Assembly: GCA_027314765.1 (NCBI GenBank)
Contig: DAHVAF010000273.1
Coordinates: 1-32,106 of the forward strand
DNA: 32,106 nt
Direction of reading: 5' to 3'
Source: Clostridia bacterium
Lineage (GTDB): Bacteria; Bacillota; Sulfobacillia; RBS10-35; JAJYVM01
Below are positions 8,060 through 15,823 of the stretch, piece by piece. The first letter of the stretch is position 1. Each line of letters starts with the position of its first letter. The notes beneath the pieces were generated by a model. The model was not told the origin of the DNA. It saw only the letters and a list, made by a program, of their open reading frames with translations, and did no database searches. The translations under genes and the position numbers were made by a program.

Positions 8060-8083
8060 GGCGCGGCGCAAATGCGCCGCGCC
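8060..8083 (-). terminator. hairpin at the end of prkA
   Basis: GGCGCGGCGCA (8060-8070) and TGCGCCGCGCC (8073-8083) are perfect complements around a two-base AA gap. In practice this is a 9-bp stem with a 6-nt loop. The stem begins in the prkA stop codon (TAG 8085-8083). There is no T-tract. Confidence 0.65.
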
Positions 8084-10281
8084 TACCGCTGCAGCATGTG
8101 GCCCACGAACTGCAGCACGGCGTCCGCGCAGTGCGGGCAGTAGTCGTACCGCTCCACCAGCTTGCGCTTCACGCCCTCGATCCGCTCCTGCTGCTCGCGG
8201 TCGGGCGTGCGGGTCGTGATCGTGACCTTCATCGTGCCCGACAGGTCGCCGAACAGCTTCTTCTCGATCGCTTCCTTCAGCCGCGGGTGGCTGTCCCAGC
8301 GGAAGGCCTCGCCCTTTCTCGCCAGCACGCCGACGCGCATCAGGATCTCGCGCCGGAACTCCTTCTTGGCCGGCTCGGCGACGGCGATGGCCTCCTCGAT
8401 CTGGCGCATCAGCCGCTCGTCCGGGGCCAGGTCCTCGCCGGTGACCGGGTCACGCACCTTGTCCTCGTTCAGGTAGGCCTGCGCGTTGTCGAGGTAGTTC
8501 AGCAGCAGCGTCTGCGCCGCGGAGTCGAACTCCTCGATGAAGGCGCGCTGGACCTCCTGCGTGGCGATCTCGCGGTACTCGGCGGTGGCGGTCTTCAGCC
8601 ACTCGTCGGCCTGGTCGCGCGACATCTCGCCGACGTGGTGCTCGGCGGAGTCGCGCAGGGCGCGGATGGCGTCGATCGGGTTCAGGCAGGCGACGTCCTT
8701 CTTGGCCATGGCGTTGGCCAGGCAGTTGATGACCTGGCGCGGGCCGATGCCGGACATGCCCTCCTCGGCGCGCCGCCCCTCCTGGCGCAGGTCCTCGATC
8801 TCGCGCTGGGTGTGCTCGGCCGTCTCCTCGCCGTTGTACATCTTCAGCTTGGCCAGCGGGGTGTACTTCGCGTTCGGCGAGAGGCGCGACAGGATGGCCC
8901 ACATGGCGGCCACGCGCAGGGTGTGCGGCGCCACGTGCGTGGACACGTTGGTGCTGCGCAGCATCTTCTCGTAGATCTTGACCTCGTCGTTCACCCGCAG
9001 CACGTACGGGACCTTGATGACGAACATGCGCGACTGGATGGCCTCGTTCTTCCTCTCGGCGGCGAAGCGGCGGTACTCGGCCTCGTTGCTGTGGCCGATG
9101 ATGGCCTCGTCCGCATAGAACAGGGCGAAGCGGCCGGCCTTGATCTGCTGCTCCTGCGCCAGCGTCAGAAGCGGATACATCAGCTCGGGCTGGAGCTTCA
9201 GGACCTCGACCAGCTCCAGGATGCCGCGGCTGGCCACCTCGGCGGCGCCGCGGAAGTCGTAGGCCAGGGGGTGCGCCTCGGAGCCGTACTGCGCGACCTT
9301 CACCAGGTCGAGCGAGCCGACCAGGTCCTCCAGCGACACGACCTTCGGGTCGCCGGGTGTGAAGGTGCCAAGGCCGATGCGCCGCGCCTCGGAGAAGCCG
9401 ATGCGCTCCACCGGCACCTGGCCGATGTCCTGCCACTCGTGCTCGCGCCGCCACTCGCAGACGGGGCAGAGGTCGCCCTCGACGCGGAGGTGTGCCTTCG
9501 CCCAGAGATGGTCGCGCGCCTCGGGCCCCAGCAGGTGCAGCGGCTCCTCGTGCAGCGGGCAGTCGGCGATGCCGTACATCGCGCCGCCGTCCGTGCGGCT
9601 GTACCGCTCCAGGCCCCGCTTCAGCAGCACGAGCAGGGTGGACTTGGCCGTGCCGGGCGGGCCCATGAGCAGGAGGATCCGCCGGCGGATGTCCAGGCCC
9701 TGGCCGGCCGAGCGGAAGTAGTCGACGACCTGCTCCAGGACCTCGTCCTGGCCGAAGATCTCATCCTTGAAGAACGCGTACCGGCGCCTGGCCGTGCCGG
9801 GGGCGGCCGCAGCCGCGGCTCCGGTCGCGGCGGCCTGCGCCGCCGCGTCATCCACGCCCACGGACTCGATCATGTCCGCGATCCGTGCGTGGCTCAGCCG
9901 CGCGAGCGACTGCTCCTTCACCACCATCTCCAGGTACTGGGCGAAGGTGCCGCGCCAAGCCGCGGCGGGGCGCTCGTTCGCCAGCAGTTCGGCCAGGACC
10001 CCGCCCGCGGGCCCCTGGGCCCCGGACTCCTCGCGCGCGTGCGCGCCGCGGGGGCTGCCGCCGCCGCCGGCCGGAGGGCTGCCCTTGGGCCGCGGGGGGC
10101 TGCCTGTCTCCTCGGACGGGTGGCTCGTGCGGCGGGGCGCCGCCGTGGCCGGCATCGCCGCCGCGGCCGCCGAGCCGTGGTCCCAGACCGGACCGTAGGT
10201 CCCGGTCGCGTCCGCGTTCCCTGCCGCATTCTCGACGATGCTGTTCTCGTCGTCATTTGCCACGCTGGGCAGCCATGTCAT
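8083..10281 (-). CDS. prkA: PrkA serine protein kinase / AAA+ family protein
   Basis: 732 residues, about 100 more than B. subtilis PrkA (631). The first 100 or so are a low-complexity Ala/Gly/Pro extension; the family homology starts at WRGTFAQYLEMV. The AAA-like part has a P-loop MGPPGTAKSTLL (about residues 206-217) after RRRILLL, then GDLCPVCEWR with a CxxC, YADEAIIGHSNEAEY and FVIKVPYVLRVNDEVKIYEKM; the C-terminal part ends RYDYCPHCADAVLQFVGHML with a second CxxC. PrkA acts in the mother cell during sporulation; kinase activity, protease-like roles and regulatory roles have all been proposed. It is the last gene of yhbH-spoVR-prkA; its ATG overlaps the spoVR stop (ATGA), with AGGAGG about 10 nt upstream. 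An Ala-rich insert lies between the first helices and YAFFKDEIFG. Confidence 0.93.
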   Translation of the reverse strand: MTWLPSVANDDENSIVENAAGNADATGTYGPVWDHGSAAAAAMPATAAPRRTSHPSEETGSPPRPKGSPPAGGGGSPRGAHAREESGAQGPAGGVLAELLANERPAAAWRGTFAQYLEMVVKEQSLARLSHARIADMIESVGVDDAAAQAAATGAAAAAAPGTARRRYAFFKDEIFGQDEVLEQVVDYFRSAGQGLDIRRRILLLMGPPGTAKSTLLVLLKRGLERYSRTDGGAMYGIADCPLHEEPLHLLGPEARDHLWAKAHLRVEGDLCPVCEWRREHEWQDIGQVPVERIGFSEARRIGLGTFTPGDPKVVSLEDLVGSLDLVKVAQYGSEAHPLAYDFRGAAEVASRGILELVEVLKLQPELMYPLLTLAQEQQIKAGRFALFYADEAIIGHSNEAEYRRFAAERKNEAIQSRMFVIKVPYVLRVNDEVKIYEKMLRSTNVSTHVAPHTLRVAAMWAILSRLSPNAKYTPLAKLKMYNGEETAEHTQREIEDLRQEGRRAEEGMSGIGPRQVINCLANAMAKKDVACLNPIDAIRALRDSAEHHVGEMSRDQADEWLKTATAEYREIATQEVQRAFIEEFDSAAQTLLLNYLDNAQAYLNEDKVRDPVTGEDLAPDERLMRQIEEAIAVAEPAKKEFRREILMRVGVLARKGEAFRWDSHPRLKEAIEKKLFGDLSGTMKVTITTRTPDREQQERIEGVKRKLVERYDYCPHCADAVLQFVGHMLQR

Positions 10282-11678
10282 CGCTGTTCATCCTCCTCGG
10301 GATCGGGATCGGTCGGGCCGGCGGCGCAGAGCGGCGCGGGTTGCTCCGTAGACGCCGGCCAGAGCTGCACGGGCGCCCGCCAGAGGCGCGCCATGCCGCG
10401 CACGATGCGCTGGGCGTCGGCGAGCTCCAGGGGGCGCGGATCCGCGGCGCGCAGGCGCAGGGCGCCGTCGGGCGCCACATCCTCGACGCCCACCGCGGGG
10501 ACGGGCGGGGTGTGGGCCGCCACCAGCCGGTCGCGGACCCGCTCCCAGGCGCGGGTGGACTCGCGCAGGACGGTCGAGGGGCCGCCGGTCATCGGGTCGG
10601 GCTCGCGCACGGCGTCCCAGTTGTAGAGCTGCTCCTTGCGCACGAAGTCCGCGTCGATCCAGTTGGCGAGGAAGCTCACGTCCGAGTCCAGCTCGGCGAT
10701 GGCGGCCACGTCGTGCCCCGTCGCCTCCAGGTGCTCGAAAAGGCGCCAGCCCAACCAGTACGGGTTCAGGTGCAGCGGGTCGGGCCGCGCCACCTGGGCG
10801 TGCAGCTGGGCCGCCGCCAGGTAGGTGGGCTCCGGCAGCTCCAGCTCGCCGAGGATCTTCAGGCAGGCGCGGACCGCCCAGCCTTCATTCATGACCTTGG
10901 TGCGGATCTGGGGCCGGTAGTGCAGGCCCACCTCGCGCACCACCTGCAGCACGTCGCGCTCCCAGGCCTCGATGGGGGCCTGCGCGATGAGAAACGCCAG
11001 AGGGTCGGGGCAGGGCGTGCCCCAGCGCTGGCGCCGCCGGTCGGCCAGCTGCTCGTCGGGGGTCTGCTTCTGGGGAGGCCGGTCGGTGATCAGGTCCGCG
11101 TACGCCGAGCGCGGGGCCGCGTCCTTCCGCGCGGCGGCCGGCTTCGGCGCCGGCAGCGGCTCGACATGCCACATCAGGGCGTGGGCCAGGTCGAGCAGGC
11201 GCTCGACCGAGCTGAGCCCGTACTCGAACTCGTACCGTTGGAAGCGGGCCGTCGCCTCGCGAAGCAGGGGGAGCATGTCCGTGCGCGCCTCGCGCAAAAA
11301 GATGTTGCGCAGAAAGAAGTCCGAGTGTCCCATGACGTGGGCCATGACGAAGATGTGCTCGCTCAGGTTGTTGTGGTCGAGCAGGTAGGCATACGCCGGC
11401 AGGGTATGGGTCACCAGCTCATGGATCTTGGACAGCCCGACGTCGAACTCGCCCTTGCTGCGCCAGCGGCTTTGCCCAAAGGACCAGTGGCTGTACATCC
11501 CGGGCAGGCCGTAGGCCGCGACGTCGTAGAGGGTGTCCGCCGGCACCTCAATGAATGCGGTCTCGCAGGGCTCCAGGCCGATCGCCCGCGCCGCGGCGAC
11601 CACGGGCTGCACCCAGTCGCGCCAGGTGCCGTCGCCGGCGGGTCCCGGGCCAGGCGGCCGAATCAGTGCCGCGCTCAT
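10278..11678 (-). CDS. spoVR: SpoVR family protein
   Basis: 466 residues, the normal size for SpoVR (B. subtilis 468). Diagnostic stretches are LPGMYSHWSFGQ near residue 60, IHELVTHTLPAYAYLLDHN, FVMAHVMGHSDFF near residue 115, RYEFEYGLSSVERLLDLAHAL, and MNEGWAVRACLKIL in the middle, followed by NPYWLGWRLFE. SpoVR is needed for proper spore cortex formation; its biochemical activity is not established. The family co-occurs with PrkA and YhbH (YeaG-YeaH-YcgB in enterobacteria). Here all three are adjacent and overlap by 4 nt on both sides, so they are probably made in fixed ratio. The C-terminal 60 residues are acidic and Pro-rich. Confidence 0.93.
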   Translation of the reverse strand: MSAALIRPPGPGPAGDGTWRDWVQPVVAAARAIGLEPCETAFIEVPADTLYDVAAYGLPGMYSHWSFGQSRWRSKGEFDVGLSKIHELVTHTLPAYAYLLDHNNLSEHIFVMAHVMGHSDFFLRNIFLREARTDMLPLLREATARFQRYEFEYGLSSVERLLDLAHALMWHVEPLPAPKPAAARKDAAPRSAYADLITDRPPQKQTPDEQLADRRRQRWGTPCPDPLAFLIAQAPIEAWERDVLQVVREVGLHYRPQIRTKVMNEGWAVRACLKILGELELPEPTYLAAAQLHAQVARPDPLHLNPYWLGWRLFEHLEATGHDVAAIAELDSDVSFLANWIDADFVRKEQLYNWDAVREPDPMTGGPSTVLRESTRAWERVRDRLVAAHTPPVPAVGVEDVAPDGALRLRAADPRPLELADAQRIVRGMARLWRAPVQLWPASTEQPAPLCAAGPTDPDPEEDEQR

Positions 11679-12820
11679 CCCGCTCTCGTCTCCTCGCCGA
11701 AGATGTCGCGCAGCCAGCCGGCCACGCGCGCGGGGGCCTGCAGCGGTGCCGCCACCACGTTGGGCAAGTGCCCGCGCACCCGCTCAATCACCTCGGTGAC
11801 GACCGTCCGGACGGTTCCGGCGTCGCGCAGCTCGCCGTAGGCGATGAGGTTGCTGTCGTCGGCCAGGTGCTGCAGGGCCGCCTCCAGGGTCTTGCCGTCC
11901 GCCTCCCAGTCCTCGCCGTCGCTGAAGAACACGACGTAGCGGTTCCAGGAGCTCGACGGATGCTGGCGGTCCAGGATCTCCTGCGCCAGCTGAATGCCGG
12001 AGGACACGTAGGTGCCACCCATGGCCCCGACCTGGAGGAAGTCGTCCTCCTGGAGCTCGCGGGCCTCCGTGTCATGCACGACGAAGTGCAGCTCCACCGA
12101 CTGGTAGTTGTGGCGCAGCCAGCGCACGATCCAGAAGCAGGCCGCCCGGATCGTGTACCGCATCTGGTCGTCGATGCTGCCGCTGGCATCCCGAACCAGG
12201 ACCACGGCCGCCCGCTGCGCTGGCGGGCGTGAGGTGTGCCAGCGGCGCCAGGTCAGGTCCTCGCGCGACCAGGGCGCCGGCTTGCCGCCGGCCGACATCT
12301 CGCGCCGCATGTGGGAGAGGACGCTGCGCTTCTTGTCCAGGACCACGCCCGTGCGGCCGCGGCCCTCCAGGCGGTCCTCCTCCTCGGCGTCGTCCCCGGC
12401 CCGGGGCTTCAGGCGCGGCAGGCCGAGCGTGTCGAAGAGCAGCTCGCCGAGGTCGGAGAGCGGCATCTCCACCACGATCCCCGGCTCGATGTGCCCGGTG
12501 CCGGCGCCGCTGCCCTGGCCCTGCCCCTCCTGCCCGGGGATGCGGGCGATATCGCCGCCCGCGCCGGCGCCGACGCCGCCCGGGCCGCCCTGCCCCTCCT
12601 GGCCGTCCTGTCCCTGTCCCTGGCCCTGGGACTGGCCGAAGCGGAAGCGCGGCTCGTGCTTCTCCGGAATACGGATGCGGATGACGGTGCCGTCTGGGGC
12701 CGAAAGCACCGACTCGTGGGCGATCACGTCGCCGAGGCGGCGCCGCAGCGAATCCGCGACCTTCTCGCGGTAACGGGCCTGGTCCTTAACGGACTGGCCG
12801 CCGATGTCCCATAGGCTCAT
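11675..12820 (-). CDS. yhbH: YhbH/DUF444 family protein with von Willebrand A-like domain
   Basis: 381 residues. The N-terminus SVKDQARYREKVADSLRRRL and IRIRIPEKHEPRFRFG is typical of the DUF444 family. A Gly/Gln-rich low-complexity linker follows (about residues 65-105). The C-terminal half carries a VWA-like fold with a MIDAS-type motif DASGS in VLVRDASGSIDD and YVVFFSDGEDW, which would bind a divalent metal. YhbH partners functionally with PrkA and SpoVR during sporulation and stress; its exact activity is unknown. Start ATG 12820 has AGGTGGTG about 9 nt upstream. It is the first gene of the three-gene operon and has a long, strongly structured upstream region (12821-13123). Confidence 0.92.
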   Translation of the reverse strand: MSLWDIGGQSVKDQARYREKVADSLRRRLGDVIAHESVLSAPDGTVIRIRIPEKHEPRFRFGQSQGQGQGQDGQEGQGGPGGVGAGAGGDIARIPGQEGQGQGSGAGTGHIEPGIVVEMPLSDLGELLFDTLGLPRLKPRAGDDAEEEDRLEGRGRTGVVLDKKRSVLSHMRREMSAGGKPAPWSREDLTWRRWHTSRPPAQRAAVVLVRDASGSIDDQMRYTIRAACFWIVRWLRHNYQSVELHFVVHDTEARELQEDDFLQVGAMGGTYVSSGIQLAQEILDRQHPSSSWNRYVVFFSDGEDWEADGKTLEAALQHLADDSNLIAYGELRDAGTVRTVVTEVIERVRGHLPNVVAAPLQAPARVAGWLRDIFGEETRAG

Positions 12821-12835
12821 CGGAGATCACCACCT

Positions 12836-13123
12836 CTAACCCGCTCGCGCGCGGAGGAGCCGCGTGCTCCATTCCGGAAGCCGCCCCGGAATATGGTGAC
12901 CCGGGAACGGCTCCGCCAATCCTGGCGCGGGTCGCCAGTTGCCGCGCGGGAGATGCACTTGGCGACAGGATTCGCACGGAGCCGGTGGAAGGCGAGGCCG
13001 CAGTGTGGGGTATGCGCACCACGCGGAGCCCAGGGCCGTGCCGAAGGCCCGTGGGGGGTGGGGTTCGCCGGCCGGGGTTCCGCCGAAGGGCGGAATCCTG
13101 ACGCCACTCTCCTTGCCGTGCAT
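12836..13123 (-). CDS. possible 95-residue leader ORF upstream of yhbH
   Basis: ATG 13123 is preceded by AAGGAG at 4-nt spacing, and the frame runs to TAG 12838-12836, 15 nt before the yhbH start, next to its ribosome site. The peptide begins MHGKESGVRIPPFGG and contains a CESC pair. Third-position GC is high in the first 37 codons but falls later, and no family is recognisable. The same bases form strong inverted repeats, so the region may be a structured leader and not coding. If both hold, it would be a translated leader coupled to yhbH. Confidence 0.2.
   Translation of the reverse strand: MHGKESGVRIPPFGGTPAGEPHPPRAFGTALGSAWCAYPTLRPRLPPAPCESCRQVHLPRGNWRPAPGLAEPFPGHHIPGRLPEWSTRLLRARAG
12908..13106 (-). 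promoter_or_regulatory. structured leader with mutually exclusive stems upstream of yhbH-spoVR-prkA
   Basis: Three segments share one complementary core. Segment A (13106-13093) and segment B (12973-12960) can pair over 14 bp with a single mismatch. Segment B can instead pair with segment C: TGGCGAC (12960-12966) with GTCGCCA (12931-12937), and CAGGATT (12966-12972) with AATCCTG (12918-12924). The B-C form is capped outside by CGGCTCCG (12908-12915) with CGGAGCCG (12977-12984), giving an extended hairpin of about 21 bp. Segment A also overlaps a local hairpin, TTCCGCC/GGCGGAA (13078-13095). Alternative pairing of this kind is typical of attenuators and riboswitches, but it matches no class I know. 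The ends in the transcript are unknown. Confidence 0.45.
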
Positions 13124-13523
13124 GGTACTCCTTGCAGCCTTCATCGGTCGAGAAGGTCAATCCGTGTAGCGGAACCCTGATCCGGGCTGACGGTCGCGCA
13201 TCGCGACTGACGCGGCCTCGGGACCACCAACACGCTCGCAATCGCGCAGATACGCACGCTTTCGTGCGCGCGGGTGTGTGGGGATGAGCCCGGAGTGGGC
13301 GCCACGGCCGCAAGACGGGGGCGGGGTGGCGGAGCCTGCGCGAGGTGAGGGGGATTCCCTCTGGAGAAGTTCACCAGGGGTGGGCGGTTGGGCGCATCGC
13401 GGCTGGGATGAGGGCTGGGATCGGCTGATCGCGCCATCTCGGGGGTGCGCGCCGGTGGGGCTGCCGGCGAGGGGCGTGATTCGTTGCAGCACGCCCACGC
13501 TGAAGGGCGCACGGGGTCAACAC

Positions 13524-13542
13524 CAGGCTGGTATCCGGCCTG
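13524..13542 (-). terminator. weak hairpin after gerC
   Basis: CAGGC (13524-13528) and GCCTG (13538-13542) form a 5-bp stem with an inner GG/CC pair after one mismatch. It begins 3 nt beyond the gerC stop (13547-13545). There is no T-tract. It is a candidate only. Confidence 0.3.
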
Positions 13543-13544
13543 CC

Positions 13545-14672
13545 CTACCGGATCTTGCCGGCGACCAGGTGCAGGCGCACCGAGACGGCAAAGTGGAGGG
13601 TCTTGAAGTTCGCCGTCCAGGGGCCCGGCGGCAGGCTCCCCCGCTCGCGCAGGCCCTCCCCGATGCCGAAGAGGTCGGCGCCGTCGGCGCGCAGGCGCTC
13701 CAGGAGGCCCTCGAGCTGCGCGGTCATCGCCTGCTCCAGGAGTTGCGTCATCTGCCTGGGCCGGTCGGCCAGCGACGTGCCCGGGGAGGCGGTGACCTGG
13801 CCCGTGGCGGTGACCCGCAGGACCGGAAGGGTCGGCTCCGACAGGTCCCACGCGGCCCTTACACCCAGGATGGCGATGTGGATCTCCTCGCCACGGCTGC
13901 CGACGGAGACGTCGCCGAATTGGCCGTGCTGGATCACCCAGGAAAGCGCGTCGGTTGCGGTCGGCGAGAGCGTGTCGACGAGCCGGCCGCCGACCAGCAC
14001 CGCCGTACCCACGAACCGGAAGCCCTCCCCCGCCGGGTTCGGCACGAAGGCCGGGGCGTAGGTGGCCGTGGCCAGGTCCAGGCTCTGGGACATGAAGTGC
14101 CAGAACGGGTTGGCCAGGACCGCCTGGCCCACGCGCGGCTGGTGGAGGAACCGGAGCACCTGCCACGCCGCCTGTCTCTTCGTGCCGGACTGCAGAAAGC
14201 TCACCGCCTGGCCTTCCACGACGGCGACCAGCATGTTCTCGGGCACCTCGGGCGAGCGCAGGAGGACGTCCATGTCGTGCAGTACGCCCGCACGGGCCAG
14301 GGGTGTGCCGAGGAAGAGGACGGCCACCTGGCCGAGGAAGACCTGGCGGTCGGTCTCCGCCTGCAGCTGGCTGAGGGCCGCGCTCAAGGTCTGCCCGTGG
14401 GCGGCGACGGTCCTCCATTCGGCGCCACCGCCGGCCCCGCCGCCTCCGGACGTCGAGCCGCCCCCGCCGCCCCCGCTTGGCGCCGGATGCATGGCCTGCG
14501 CCGCGAGGGTGACCATGCCGGGCTGCGGGCCATCGTCCACGCCGAGTCCGAAGATCAGGGACCGCTGGCTGATGTCGGTCAGCTGCGCGCAGCCGGTCAG
14601 CAGAATCAGCAGGGCCGCCAGGGGGGCGAGGGCTCTGGCCCGGCGCCCGCGCCTGGCCGCGGCTGCACTCAT
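13545..14672 (-). CDS. gerC: Ger(x)C family spore germination lipoprotein
   Basis: 375 residues. The N-terminus is a lipoprotein signal: basic start, hydrophobic segment and lipobox LLTGC with Cys28. Then comes DISQRSLIFGLGVD, equivalent to the conserved start of GerAC/GerBC proteins, a Gly/Ser-rich insert (GGGGGGSTSGGGGAGGG), VAVLFLGTPLARAGVLHDMDVLLR, and a C-terminal domain ending FAVSVRLHLVAGKIR. As the C subunit it would sit on the outer face of the spore inner membrane as part of a nutrient germinant receptor. The start at ATG 14672 overlaps the gerB stop by 4 nt. A longer frame continues upstream but reads through gerB out of frame and is false. The nutrient sensed cannot be told from sequence. 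Confidence 0.9.
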   Translation of the reverse strand: MSAAAARRGRRARALAPLAALLILLTGCAQLTDISQRSLIFGLGVDDGPQPGMVTLAAQAMHPAPSGGGGGGSTSGGGGAGGGAEWRTVAAHGQTLSAALSQLQAETDRQVFLGQVAVLFLGTPLARAGVLHDMDVLLRSPEVPENMLVAVVEGQAVSFLQSGTKRQAAWQVLRFLHQPRVGQAVLANPFWHFMSQSLDLATATYAPAFVPNPAGEGFRFVGTAVLVGGRLVDTLSPTATDALSWVIQHGQFGDVSVGSRGEEIHIAILGVRAAWDLSEPTLPVLRVTATGQVTASPGTSLADRPRQMTQLLEQAMTAQLEGLLERLRADGADLFGIGEGLRERGSLPPGPWTANFKTLHFAVSVRLHLVAGKIR

Positions 14673-15823
14673 GAAGCCGCCGCCCGTCCGCGCAGGGCGG
14701 CTGCGGCGGCCAGGCCGATCGGGACGAGCATACCCAGCGCGACGACCGCCCAGCCCCAGATCGTCAGCACCTCGGTCTGCACTCCGGAGCCGAGGAGCGG
14801 GCCACCCACGAGCAGGGCCACGCAGCCCAGGGCGGGGACCAGCGGGCGCCAGCGCCCCCGCAGGAAGAGCCAGCCGCCAAGCGCGGCGCCGAGCCAGATG
14901 TAGGTGGCGGCGACGACGAACGTGAGCATTTCCCAGATCAGGGCCGCCAGGTGCCCGAGGCGGTGAATGGGCAGCCACAGCCACCCGAGGGTGCCGATGG
15001 CGTCCAGAAGCGGGAAGCGGAACTGCCCCGCGAGGGCTGCCCCGAAGACGGCGACGGGGATGGCGAAGGCCAGCATGATGACACCGATCGCCGCCGTTTG
15101 GGCGGCGAAGGTGCTGCGGAAGAATCTTGGCCCGCGAACCATGGGCGCGAGCACGAGGAGCGGCAGGAACCCGCGGCACGAGCCGAGGACCGAGGCGGTG
15201 TTGACGTGGATGAGCACCTGGTCCCACGGCACCGTCCAGAGCGGCCACAGGCGCCCTGGCACAGAGTTGATCCAGGTCAGGGTGCAGATGACGGCCAGCG
15301 CCGGCAGCACGGCGAACGCCAGGGCCGTCGCCACGCGCGTGATGACCTCCGGGCCAAAGAACGCCACGTAGGCCGCCAGCACGGACATGACCAGGGCAGG
15401 CGCCCAGCCGGACAGGCCCGCGGCCAACGTGGTGTGCATCATGTCGATGAACACGCTGAGATTGGCGCCGGCGCCCACCGCGAACAGGACGAAGAGCATG
15501 CCGATGTAGACCCAGCCGGCGAAGCGGCCGAGCAGTGCCGGGGCGTAGTCCAGGACCGACGCGTCCGGCAGGCGCGTTCGCAGTACCGCCACCGCGCCGA
15601 GGGCGACGGTGCCGGGCAGCAGGCCGACCGCCGCGCCGAACCACGCCCAACGGCCCAGGGCGCGGATCATCTCCTCCCCGAAGGAGAAGGGCGTGACGCA
15701 GACCGTCACGTAGAACACGAGCCATGCCGCCTGCCCGACGGACAGGCGGAACGGACCGGGTGTGGGCCCCGGTGCCGGCCCGGTCCCGGAGCCCGGCCGG
15801 CGTCCCGACCCCGCCACCGTCAC
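14669..15823 (-). CDS. gerB: GerAB/GrkB-type spore germination permease
   Basis: 384 residues with about ten hydrophobic segments, in the APC-superfamily endospore germination permease family. The first membrane segment is preceded by FRLSVGQAAWLVFYVTV; typical features are DASVLDYAPALLGRFAGWVYIG near residue 87 and a long C-terminal hydrophobic part. The B subunit is thought to bind the nutrient germinant. The start is GTG 15823, overlapping the gerA stop (GTGA); a G-rich stretch upstream serves as ribosome site. Its stop overlaps the gerC start by 4 nt. The first 25 residues are Gly/Pro-rich and unusual. Confidence 0.92.
   Translation of the reverse strand: MTVAGSGRRPGSGTGPAPGPTPGPFRLSVGQAAWLVFYVTVCVTPFSFGEEMIRALGRWAWFGAAVGLLPGTVALGAVAVLRTRLPDASVLDYAPALLGRFAGWVYIGMLFVLFAVGAGANLSVFIDMMHTTLAAGLSGWAPALVMSVLAAYVAFFGPEVITRVATALAFAVLPALAVICTLTWINSVPGRLWPLWTVPWDQVLIHVNTASVLGSCRGFLPLLVLAPMVRGPRFFRSTFAAQTAAIGVIMLAFAIPVAVFGAALAGQFRFPLLDAIGTLGWLWLPIHRLGHLAALIWEMLTFVVAATYIWLGAALGGWLFLRGRWRPLVPALGCVALLVGGPLLGSGVQTEVLTIWGWAVVALGMLVPIGLAAAAALRGRAAAS

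Larger units (their letters stand above)
12821..13544. other. 724-bp intergenic region upstream of yhbH
   Basis: This region separates the end of gerC from the start of yhbH, both on the minus strand. From right to left it holds a weak gerC terminator (13524-13542), about 400 bp in which I see nothing definite, a possible 95-codon small ORF (13123-12836), the nested inverted repeats described separately, and a 7-bp hairpin ATTCCGG/CCGGAAT (12871-12892). No clear sigma-E, sigma-G or housekeeping promoter could be assigned. Confidence 0.6.

Noticed and set aside
13090-13106. tRNA T-arm-like peptide pattern (GVRIPP) and D-arm-like pattern near 12870
   Set aside because: The bases read GTCAGGATTCC, not the T-arm consensus GTTCGAATCC, and no acceptor/anticodon stems can be drawn.
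13545-15725. 726-residue minus-strand frame
   Set aside because: Its first 351 residues run out of frame through gerB. The real gerC starts at 14672 with a lipoprotein signal and a 4-nt overlap.
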